Shown here: piece by piece, positions 1 through 6,100 of the stretch
Layout of the letters: each line of letters starts with the position of its first letter
How positions within the stretch are numbered: the first letter of the stretch is position 1
Assembly: GCA_001829395.1 (NCBI GenBank)
Contig: MIBD01000068.1
Span: forward strand, 1 to 9,039
Direction of reading: 5' to 3'
From: Spirochaetes bacterium GWF1_49_6
Lineage (GTDB): Bacteria > Spirochaetota > Brevinematia > Brevinematales > GWF1-51-8
Length of the DNA: 9,039 bases
Notes under the pieces: model-generated
Told to the model about the DNA's origin: nothing
Databases searched by the model: none
The model's input: only the letters and a program-made list of their open reading frames with translations
Made by a program: the position numbers and the translations under genes

Positions 1-98
1 GCTCGTTTACTGTACTTTTCAGTACGTCGCTTTCTCTTCCCACTCACCTTTGTACTATTATCGATTAGTCTCCCCTCTTGCTATCTTTCCAGAGGGCA
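1..98 (-). other. Structured 5' leader or small RNA, cut by window edge
   Basis: This stretch would be the first ~98 bases transcribed from the strong leftward promoter at 105-133. Read on the minus strand it holds two stem-loops. One pairs CCCTCT with AGAGGG across a 12-base loop. The other (12-25) has a 5-bp stem GTACT/AGTAC closed by a GAAA tetraloop, which can be extended by two pairs past a bulged A. A GNRA-capped stem suggests a folded RNA. I could not match it to tmRNA, RNase P RNA, SRP RNA or a riboswitch consensus I know. The alternative is a protein gene: a GTG at 47-45 opens a lysine/arginine-rich frame (VSGKRKRRTEKYSKR) to the edge, but the nearest good Shine-Dalgarno-like stretch is over 20 bases upstream. 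The choice cannot be settled inside this window. Confidence 0.35.
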
Positions 99-104
99 AC
101 TATT

Positions 105-133
105 ATTTTACTTTTTTTTACTCGTTTTGTCAA
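105..133 (-). promoter_or_regulatory. Strong sigma70-type promoter firing off the left edge
   Basis: On the minus strand a perfect -35 TTGACA (133-128) is followed by a 17-base spacer and a -10 TAAAAT (110-105). It sits downstream of rpmB and points away from every gene in the window, so it should drive an RNA or gene beyond position 1. Transcription would start near position 98. Confidence 0.75.
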
Positions 134-209
134 GCCCTTGCGCGCGGTTTAATAAAAAAATATTTCTTTCGACGCGATCTTCTTCTAGGGCAAAATGAAT
201 TATCGGCAT

Positions 210-431
210 TTATCCGATTTCAGTTGAGGCTTTTTTCCTGTGATATGATATGTTTACCTTTCCGGCACTTAAACAATCCATACATATCTTTATCTTTTTT
301 TCTTTTCCGTCAATTATTGCATTGATACTGCGAAGGTTGGGCACCCAACGAGTCCGGGTCTTTTTGTGCGAGTGCGAAACCGAGTTACCGGTTACTGGTC
401 CCTTGGCGCAAAGGTCGCATTTTCTAGACAT
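210..431 (-). CDS. rpmB: 50S ribosomal protein L28 (zinc-ribbon form)
   Basis: Component of the large ribosomal subunit. The 73-residue product matches L28 throughout: it opens MSRKCDLCAKGPVTGN, has the conserved SHSHKKTRTRWVPNLRS segment (residues 19-35), and is of normal length for the family. Two cysteine pairs, C5/C8 and C50/C53, form the zinc-binding ribbon of the C+ type of L28; the E. coli protein lacks these cysteines. The ATG start is supported by GGAGG (442-438) six bases upstream. It has its own extended -10 promoter and no close neighbour in the same transcript, so it looks monocistronic. Some bacteria carry C+ and C- L28 paralogues under zinc control; I see no Zur-like operator, so zinc regulation is not claimed. 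Confidence 0.95.
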   Translation of the reverse strand: MSRKCDLCAKGPVTGNSVSHSHKKTRTRWVPNLRSINAIIDGKEKKIKICMDCLSAGKVNISYHRKKASTEIG

Positions 432-468
432 CTATGTCCTCCGAATTACTCTCATTTAAGCGTTAAGT

Positions 469-497
469 AGTATAACACATCCCAAAAATATTCGCAA
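469..497 (-). promoter_or_regulatory. rpmB promoter with extended -10
   Basis: On the minus strand: -35 TTGCGA (497-492, 4 of 6 consensus bases), 17-base spacer, -10 TATACT (474-469, 5 of 6). The -10 is preceded directly by TGT, giving the TGn extended -10 element. The start would be near 462, with a leader of about 30 bases before rpmB. Confidence 0.7.
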
Positions 498-502
498 ATA
501 TT
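484..502 (-). terminator. Weak AT-rich hairpin after the 511-927 gene
   Basis: Eight bases past the stop of the upstream gene the minus strand has AATATT, a TGCG loop, AATATT, then a short run of T. The stem is only A-T pairs, so as an intrinsic terminator it is weak. It overlaps the -35 box of the rpmB promoter, so it could instead be an operator-like palindrome. Confidence 0.3.
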
Positions 503-510
503 CTGAACTA

Positions 511-927
511 TTATTTTTTCTTTATTTCCAATACCGCGTTTTTTCCGCCAAACCCGTCGTTTATAAACGCGTGCGGCTGCGGTTTTATTCTATTCTCTTT
601 TGAAAATTTTTCCATATCATATACCCATTTACCATCGAGGATATATTTATATATTTGCTTGCCGGAATTTAGTTCGATAGATACGCTAAACGAGTCGTTC
701 TTTGTGGGCATCAATGTATATTCCTCATCGTCCGGTTCCCATCCATTAAAATACCCCGCCACACTTACCTTCTCCGGTACATATTGTCCGGGACCCGGCT
801 TAAAATAGAATTCAACTTTTCCTTCAAAAAGTGTCTTTTCGCTGCGCGTTTTCCCTTTAGGTATCGCGCATATATCCGTAATCCCCGAAGTAAAAATAAA
901 TAAGATGATAACAAAAAAAATTTTCAT
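511..927 (-). CDS. Small exported protein with AMPK-beta/CBM48-like domain (copy A)
   Basis: A 138-residue exported protein. Residues 1-20 are a signal peptide (MKIFFVIILFIFTSGITDIC). The cysteine at 20 is in a poor lipobox, so lipidation is uncertain. Residues ~37-135 form an immunoglobulin-like glycogen-binding-type domain: VEFYFKPGPG, then VAGYFNGW (residues 56-63) and YKYILDGKW (93-101), ending in FINDGFGGKNAVLEI. In AMPK-beta and CBM48 domains these tryptophan-bearing loops contact alpha-glucan, so carbohydrate binding is plausible; no catalytic domain is present. The start at 927 is chosen over an upstream ATG at 951 because AGGAGG lies four bases before it and the signal peptide begins there. 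It follows the methyltransferase gene by 39 bases, with no promoter seen between, so they are probably co-transcribed. Ligand and role are unknown. Confidence 0.8.
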   Translation of the reverse strand: MKIFFVIILFIFTSGITDICAIPKGKTRSEKTLFEGKVEFYFKPGPGQYVPEKVSVAGYFNGWEPDDEEYTLMPTKNDSFSVSIELNSGKQIYKYILDGKWVYDMEKFSKENRIKPQPHAFINDGFGGKNAVLEIKKK

Positions 928-930
928 TAG

Positions 931-937
931 TCCTCCT
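931..937 (-). promoter_or_regulatory. Shine-Dalgarno site fixing the start at 927
   Basis: AGGAGGA on the minus strand lies just before the ATG at 927 and inside the frame that would begin at 951. It favours the shorter product, which starts directly with its signal peptide. Confidence 0.75.
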
Positions 938-966
938 CTTACTAAAATCAAACTACTGAATTACAC

Positions 967-1653
967 CTATTCATTTCCGGTTATTTTCAGCATCCTGTTT
1001 CCGCCCTTCTGGAATTCATAATCCACCCGGATATCCTCGACAGTATAACCTTTACCGCCGAACTCACGTGTCACACTCTCCACATACGGCGACTTGACCG
1101 CGTTGACGTCCAGTAACGGGAAAATGCGCGCTTCCCGCGCGACACGCATCATTTCCGCTATCGCCCGTAGATGAAATTCCAGATCGAGGTTATCCGTATA
1201 TAAAAATAAAAAGTGAGATGACAGCGCGATATCGAACGCATTATCCTCGAACGGCAGCTCCGGGAGTTCGGCGGGGATATAACGCTTTTCGGCCTTACCC
1301 CGTTCGTAATCGTCGAGAAACGCCCGCATCGCGGACATCCTTATCCTGCCTAATTCCTCTACATCCCGGATATTCGTCCAGATAAATTTATCACGGTTCA
1401 TCCGCGTCTGGCCGATTACATTCCCGTAGGTCTCGTCGATACGTTTCGCGATTTCATCCGCGCGCATACGGTAGATCGGATCGGCCGATACGGCGGATTT
1501 CCCGTTCTTCGCCATCATGCTGTTGAACTCGGCAGGCCCGTCCCCGCACCCCAGTATCTTCTTATCCAGATCGGCGTCCGTCAGACCGAACATCGCGCGG
1601 TATTCACTGTACGAACGCCCCCACGGGACAACGGATTCATACTTAAAACTCAT
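967..1653 (-). CDS. Class I SAM-dependent methyltransferase
   Basis: A 228-residue cytoplasmic protein with a Rossmann methyltransferase core. Motif I is KILGCGDGPAEFN (residues 32-44), the glycine-rich SAM-binding loop. The acidic residue after strand 2 is in VSADPIY (D58). The stretch LPFEDNAFDIALSSHFLF (133-150) holds motif IV and the following strand. The N-terminal VPWGRSYSEYRAMFGL and the C-terminal ARIFPLLDVN and YEFQKGGNRML resemble a widespread, functionally uncharacterised methyltransferase family that I recognise by pattern; its substrate is not known to me. The start has only a modest AGGG about nine bases upstream. It sits between two CBM48-like protein genes, 63 bases after copy B and 39 before copy A. 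A shared transcript is likely; a shared function is only a guess. Confidence 0.82.
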   Translation of the reverse strand: MSFKYESVVPWGRSYSEYRAMFGLTDADLDKKILGCGDGPAEFNSMMAKNGKSAVSADPIYRMRADEIAKRIDETYGNVIGQTRMNRDKFIWTNIRDVEELGRIRMSAMRAFLDDYERGKAEKRYIPAELPELPFEDNAFDIALSSHFLFLYTDNLDLEFHLRAIAEMMRVAREARIFPLLDVNAVKSPYVESVTREFGGKGYTVEDIRVDYEFQKGGNRMLKITGNE

Positions 1654-1716
1654 GGACTTTACCCTAAATGAAAGATTTTTAAAATTTCAGGGGTAAGTAT
1701 TCCCCGGCGGATAACG

Positions 1717-2145
1717 CTATTCCCCTACTTCCAGCACCGCGTACACCGTGTCCCCGTTAGTAATATACCTCGTAGGCGGAGGCATGATTTTCCCAGCGAT
1801 CTGCGCCATATCCTTTACCGGTATGCCGTTCAGGACATAATAGTACTTATACGTCCCAGGCACGAGCTTGAGAGTGAGACGGTAGGAACCGTCGTCGGGA
1901 TGAGCGAAAATATACCCTTCCGCCGATAACGCCCATTTATTGATATCGCCCGCGAACGCCACCGAGTCGGGAGGGGTTTCCGCCCACGCGGGGTTATAGA
2001 CAAATTCGATATTCCCGCACGAGACGCTCACCATCGTGAACTCGACGATACCGTTACCCAGCGGCACCGGGTTGTCCTTAACCGGCTTGTCGCCGCAGCT
2101 GATTAAAAAAAGAAATAAAATAAGCCATACCATCGGGATTTTCAT
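1717..2145 (-). CDS. Lipoprotein with degenerate AMPK-beta/CBM48-like domain (copy B)
   Basis: A 142-residue predicted lipoprotein. The signal peptide MKIPMVWLILFLFLISC ends in the lipobox LISC, with C17 as the lipidated residue. After a short linker, residues ~46-141 form a domain related to those of its two neighbours: IEFVYNPAW, VAFAGDINKW (62-71), a DDGSYRLTLKLVPGTYKYYYVLNG segment (84-107; quoted here only as its conserved outline) and TRYITNG...YAVLEV. Compared with copies A and C, the NGW loop is NKW, the DGxW motif has become NGIP, and the C-terminal GGKN is lost, so alpha-glucan contacts may be gone. The start at 2145 is chosen over an upstream GTG at 2175 because of AAAGGA seven bases before it and the signal peptide. 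It has its own promoter at 2291-2319 and a leader of about 139 bases. Confidence 0.75.
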   Translation of the reverse strand: MKIPMVWLILFLFLISCGDKPVKDNPVPLGNGIVEFTMVSVSCGNIEFVYNPAWAETPPDSVAFAGDINKWALSAEGYIFAHPDDGSYRLTLKLVPGTYKYYYVLNGIPVKDMAQIAGKIMPPPTRYITNGDTVYAVLEVGE

Positions 2146-2284
2146 AAATTGATCCTTTTGTTGGTTCTTTCGCACTTTAAGTGGGTAAGAAAGCGGAATT
2201 GATCTTAGAGAAGTCCATTTTACCCGTCAGTAAATATGCGATGATTTTAAAATTCTTCTGTGACGAGTAGCCTCTCGCGCGCAC
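2146..2284 (-). other. Long 5' leader of copy B
   Basis: From the expected start near 2284 to the ATG at 2145 there are about 139 untranslated bases. Possible pairings on the minus strand include GGGTAA (2225-2220) with TTACCC (2188-2183) across 31 bases. A palindrome CACTT-A-AAGTG also lies inside flanking CTTTC/GAAAG arms just ahead of the ribosome site. I recognise no riboswitch class. No gene is seen here. Confidence 0.4.
2153..2158 (-). promoter_or_regulatory. Shine-Dalgarno site fixing the start at 2145
   Basis: AAAGGA on the minus strand, seven bases before the ATG at 2145. The upstream GTG at 2175 has no comparable site. Confidence 0.6.
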
Positions 2285-2290
2285 CCGGAA

Positions 2291-2319
2291 AATATAACCA
2301 TAAAAAAGAATAATGACAA
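2291..2319 (-). promoter_or_regulatory. Promoter of copy B
   Basis: On the minus strand: -35 TTGTCA (2319-2314, 5 of 6), 17-base spacer, -10 TATATT (2296-2291, 5 of 6). It probably drives copy B, the methyltransferase and copy A as one unit, since no comparable promoter is seen between those genes. Confidence 0.65.
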
Positions 2320-2335
2320 TGATATGGCTTTACTT

Positions 2336-2384
2336 ATGGGCACTTCTAATAACCACCGATTCTCGGTGGCAAGGAAGTGACCAT
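2336..2384. repeat. Long two-part inverted repeat (hairpin element)
   Basis: A 49-base imperfect palindrome. The inner stem CCACCGA/TCGGTGG (2353-2359, 2363-2369) has a 3-base loop. A 6/4 internal loop (TAATAA and CAAG) separates it from an outer stem CACTTC/GAAGTG (2341-2346, 2374-2379). After one mismatch ATGG/CCAT (2336-2339, 2381-2384) extends it. In all 17 base pairs are formed. Neither side has a T-tract, so it is not an ordinary terminator. It could be a folded RNA, a dispersed repeat of the REP/MITE kind, or a protein-binding palindrome. Confidence 0.6.
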
Positions 2385-2401
2385 TGGGCGTGATATAAAG
2401 A

Positions 2402-2430
2402 GTTATAAATACTATTGTTATAAATGTTAA
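2402..2430 (-). promoter_or_regulatory. Second promoter-like site in the gap upstream of copy B
   Basis: On the minus strand: -35 TTAACA (2430-2425, 5 of 6), 17-base spacer, -10 TATAAC (2407-2402, 5 of 6). The 9-base direct repeat GTTATAAAT (2402-2410 and 2417-2425 on the plus strand) partly makes up the site, and the region is AT-rich, so chance is possible. A transcript from here would carry the hairpin element at its very 5' end. Confidence 0.45.
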
Positions 2431-2445
2431 AAGTTTTTACGTCAG

Positions 2446-2460
2446 TCCCCGCAAGGGGGA
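2446..2460. repeat. Short GC-rich hairpin
   Basis: TCCCC/GGGGA arms of 5 bp around a 5-base loop, between the terminator of copy C and the promoter-like site at 2402-2430. No T-tract follows on either strand. Its role is unknown; it may belong with the hairpin element at 2336-2384. Confidence 0.4.
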
Positions 2461-2509
2461 AACCGCCCTTATTAAACTCTGTTTCATACCCCCTCCCCCA
2501 ATAATAAAG

Positions 2510-2536
2510 AAAGCAGGGGCCGGAAGCCCCTGCTTT
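2510..2536 (-). terminator. Intrinsic terminator of copy C
   Basis: An 11-bp stem with GC core GCAGGGGC/GCCCCTGC (2513-2520, 2526-2533), flanked by AAA/TTT pairs and closed by a 5-base loop. It lies 16 bases past the stop of copy C, and T-rich sequence follows on the minus strand. The symmetric A/T flanks might also let it work weakly on the plus strand. Confidence 0.85.
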
Positions 2537-2552
2537 TAGATGATAAATGTAA

Positions 2553-3023
2553 TTATTCGACTTCGAGAACCGCGTTCTTTCCGCCGTAACCGTCGTCAAT
2601 GAAACGGGTAGGTTTCGGGGTAACAACGTTCTCTTCGCACACCGCTTCCATACTCTGAGGCCACTGACCATCGGGTACGAACTTATAAGGATAGCTGCCG
2701 GGATCCATTTCGAGAGTGAGGGTGAACGTGCCGTCATCCTTCGCTTCGAACTCATAACTCGGGTCTCCAGGATTCCAACCGTTCAATTCGCCCGCCCAGT
2801 TAAGCTTCTGGGGGGGTTCGGTATCCGGACCGGGCTTGAATGTGAAAACAATTTCACCGGCCTTTACCGCTGCGCCTTCTGTAGCCGCCGCGCCACCGTC
2901 ACCGTCTTTCCCAGCCTTTCCAGCCTTTCCAGCCTTTCCGCCCTTTCCGGCAGCCTGACAGGAAGTCATAACTATACCGGCGGACAGCACCAATACTGCG
3001 GCTATCCAAAAATACTTCTTCAT
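2553..3023 (-). CDS. Lipoprotein with Gly-X-Y linker and AMPK-beta/CBM48-like domain (copy C)
   Basis: A 156-residue predicted lipoprotein. The signal peptide MKKYFWIAAVLVLSAGIVMTSC ends in a lipobox-like MTSC with C22 as the likely lipidated residue. Residues 26-46 are a glycine-lysine-alanine linker that reads as seven Gly-X-Y triplets. Residues ~57-156 are the glycogen-binding-type domain: IVFTFKPGPD, LNWAGELNGW (74-83), DDGTFTLTLEMDPGSYPYKF as the central strands, PDGQW (117-121), and TRFIDDGYGGKNAVLEV. It keeps both tryptophan loops, like copy A, so alpha-glucan or related sugar binding is plausible but unproven. The ATG is preceded by GGAGG with six bases between. It is a single-gene unit with promoter 3049-3076 and terminator 2510-2536. 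Together with A and B it looks like the product of local duplication. Confidence 0.82.
   Translation of the reverse strand: MKKYFWIAAVLVLSAGIVMTSCQAAGKGGKAGKAGKAGKDGDGGAAATEGAAVKAGEIVFTFKPGPDTEPPQKLNWAGELNGWNPGDPSYEFEAKDDGTFTLTLEMDPGSYPYKFVPDGQWPQSMEAVCEENVVTPKPTRFIDDGYGGKNAVLEVE
2911..2946. repeat. 9-base tandem repeat encoding the Gly-X-Y linker
   Basis: Three exact copies of CCAGCCTTT (plus strand, 2911-2937) and one variant (2938-2946). Each unit encodes three residues of the GKA-type linker of copy C, so gain or loss of units would change linker length without a frameshift. Confidence 0.85.
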
Positions 3024-3048
3024 GAGGGACCTCCATACGTTTTTATTT

Positions 3049-3076
3049 ATGATAAAGGATTTTTATAAAAAATCAA
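3049..3076 (-). promoter_or_regulatory. Promoter of copy C
   Basis: On the minus strand: -35 TTGATT (3076-3071, 4 of 6), 16-base spacer, -10 TATCAT (3054-3049, 5 of 6). The spacer overlaps a hyphenated palindrome GATTTTT/AAAAATC (3058-3074), which could bind a regulator or simply reflect AT-richness. Confidence 0.6.
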
Positions 3077-3137
3077 GTCTTTTTATCAAATTTCTTCCAC
3101 TTTCTTTCCTTTATCATGCCTATTTCTATATTACTTC

Positions 3138-3165
3138 AAAAAACGGCATAGGTAACTGCCTTTTT
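3138..3165 (-). terminator. Probable terminator of the efflux operon
   Basis: Just past the RND stop the minus strand has GGCA, an 8-base loop, TGCC (3160-3145), then one G and a run of six T (3143-3138). A-run/T-run flanks add pairing with one bulge. The GC stem is short (4 bp), so the call is moderate. Confidence 0.5.
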
Positions 3166-3166
3166 A

Positions 3167-6100
3167 TTAATCTTCGTGTATCTTCATCGGCAACCGTTTC
3201 CGTATCGCGGAGTACGCTGTCGGCACGACTATCAACGTAAATATCGTGGATATTGTCAGACCGCCGAGGATCGATAACGCGAGCGGCGCATACAATTCAC
3301 CGCCCTGTCCCAGCCCTATCGCCATCGGTATCAACCCGAGCACGGTCGTCAGGGTCGTCATCATCACAGGCCGTAATCGCCGTTCTCCCGCCATACGCGA
3401 GGCTTCGTCTATCGATATACCCTTCGCGTTCAGTTGGTTCACATAATCGATCAGCACGATCCCGTTATTGATAACAATACCCACCATTACCACTATACCC
3501 GCGGCGGAGGTAATATTCAGGGTCGAGCCGCTCAGGAACAGGAATAACAGCGAACCCAGCGCCCCGAACGGTACGGCGAACATGATGACGAACGGCGCGA
3601 TCAGCGATTCGAATTGCGATGCCATAATCGCGTAGACCAGGATAATCGCGAGCAGGAACGCGAGCCCGAGCTGGACGAACGAATCCTGCATATCCTTGAA
3701 CGATCCGCCGTACGTGATGGAGAATCCCGCGGGAAGATAGACCTTGTCCGATATCGCCTTCTGTATCTCCGCGACAACCTGATCCACGGGACGTCCGTAA
3801 ACGTCCGCCTTGATGATCACATACCGGATAGCGTCTTTCCGTTTAATCAACGTGGGGCCGAATGTTTTCTCGAAGTCCACCAGCGAGAGCAGGGGCACCA
3901 GTTTCCCCATGGGGGACGGCACGCTCAGGCTCATCACGTCGTCCAGTGAGAGACGGTCCTCGGGACGCAGCCGGACGATAATATCGATATCCGTACCTTC
4001 TTTTGATTTAATCGTAGTAGCGACTTTCCCCGCGAACCCCGTCTTGATCGCCCCGGAAATCGACATCGCGTTCAAACCCGCTTTAGCGGCAAGATCGCGG
4101 TCAATGGTGATCTGGAATTCCGGAAGGCCGTCGTCTTTATCTATCAACGGCTCGCGTACCCCGGGGATTTTCGAGATAATTGCCAGAATCTGTTTTGCGA
4201 GTTTATCGGACATCTCGAGGTCGTCGCCTTTCAGTTCTATCTGTACCGGACTGCCGGACGACATAAACGCGGATGATCCCTGTATGTTTACATTGATTTT
4301 CGCGGGATAGTTTTTCAGCTTCTGCCGTACTTTTTCAATATATTCCAATATCCCTACCGTACGCTGATCTACCGGCAGCAGAATGACACGGAGACTCGCT
4401 TTATAATCTGCCGCTCCCTGAAGCATTGCAAATATTCCCCCGCCTTTGATGTGCGTCATCAGCCTGTCAAGGTCCTTCCCGATCACTTCGCTGATATCCT
4501 TTTCGATCTGTTTGGTCACTAAATCCGTGTATTCGGAACGGGTACCCACGGGGAAAGTCACCGACACGTTAAATTGCCCTTCGTCGACCTGCGGAAATCC
4601 TTCCTTACCGATAATAGCGCCAAAAAGACCGAGTAAAACCAGCACCCCGAAAAAGGTCGGTATCAGCACTAACTTTTTATGCTTCAGGGCGAGCGCGAGA
4701 AAACGTCCGTAGATGTGGTCGACCTTATCCAGAAATTTCGAGGTTCCGCCGACCACCGGTTTGATCACCTTGATGCGCGACGTCAGCATGGGAATGACCG
4801 TGACCGAGATAACGAGCGACGACAGCAGGGAAATCGTCACAGTCAGGGAAAGATCGCGGAATATCTGCGCCACTATTCCCTCGACGAACACGATAGGCAG
4901 GAACACCGCCACAGTCGTTAAGGTCGAGGCTGTAATCGCGAGTATGACCTCCTTCGTGCCGGCTACAGCGCCTTCATAACGTCCCATCCCCTTCCGCCGG
5001 TGGTGATAGATATTTTCCAGCACCACGATCGAACTGTCCACCATCATACCCACCCCCAGCATCAATCCGGCAAGCGATATGATATTGAGGTTGACCTTGA
5101 ACGCCAGCATTAGGATGAACGTTGCGATAATCGAAAGCGGTATGGATACCCCGATGATGAGGCTGGAGCGGAAATCCCAGAGATAGAAAAACAGTACGAG
5201 CAGGGCGAGAATACCGCCCATAATACCCGCCGACCATACCCCCCCGATCGAAGTACGGATGTCCTGAGAAGAATCCCTCATCTTGATGAGCTTGATATCC
5301 GCGGGAAGGGATTGATTCAGGTTTGCCACAGCCGCCATTACCTCGTCCGCGACCTGTACCGTATTCATCCCGGATTCTTTATAGATAAACAATGTCAGGC
5401 CGGGTTTCCCGTTTAATCGTACGATGGCGGAATCGGGATCGTAACCCCACTTGATATCCGCGACATCTTTTAACTTGATAGGTATCCCGTTCTTCGAGGT
5501 AACGATAACGTTACCGATGTCGTCCAGACTTATAAACTCGCCCGTGGTACGAAGGACGTATTTGTAAACACCTTCGTAGGCGTATCCCCCCGCGACGTTT
5601 TGGTTCTCGAGGTATAATGTACTTGCGATAGAATCTATGTTCAGGCCGAACGCCATCAAACGGTTTTTATAGACGTCGACATGCACTTCTTTTTTCTGAC
5701 CGCCTGACATACTGACGCTTGCCACGCCCGGAACCTGCTCGATTTTCTTACTTATCTGCGTATCGCAGAGGTCGTAGAGAAATCCGAGGTCGTCGGAACC
5801 GGACAGGCTGTATATCATAATAGGTATCATCGATGTCGAGAATTTGAATATAATGGGTTTCCCGGCTCCGTCGGGAAGAGCATCGTTAATCAGGTCGAGT
5901 TTTTCGCGGATATCGGCGCTGGACGAATCCAGATTCGCCCCCCAGTTGAAGTTCACCTGCACTACCGAACTTCCTTCCATCGATGTGGATTCGATATAAT
6001 TAATATCGTTAACGCTTCCCACCGCGTTCTCGACCAGACGGGTGACCGATTTCTCGACTTCCTTCGGCCCCGCGCCGGTATAACTGGTAACCACCGCGAG

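Noticed and set aside
202..218. ATCGG/CCGAT hairpin at the rpmB stop as a terminator
   Set aside because: Five pairs, overlaps the stop codon and is followed by only a short broken T-run; too weak to call.
50..459. Plus-strand open frames over the left promoter and rpmB
   Set aside because: They run antisense across rpmB and two promoters, and their Phe/Leu-rich products reflect AT-rich non-coding sequence.
1690..1705. GGGG/CCCC hairpin after copy B as a terminator
   Set aside because: Only four pairs with an eight-base loop, and AAATTTTAAAA rather than a T-tract follows. It may be an attenuator at most.
2437..2487. Possible 16-residue leader peptide (MKQSLIRAVSPLRGLT) on the minus strand
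   Set aside because: The purine-rich stretch before its ATG is too close to act as a normal ribosome site, and it lies after a terminator and before the promoter-like site, so no clear transcript covers it.
2330..2755. Minus-strand open frame overlapping copy C and running through its terminator
   Set aside because: It is out of frame with the well-supported lipoprotein, crosses a strong terminator, has no ribosome site, and its product has biased composition without recognisable family features.
3246..5237. Many open frames on the plus strand and one alternative minus frame inside the RND gene
   Set aside because: All lie within a full-length, motif-complete RND gene in other frames and are explained by its codon bias.
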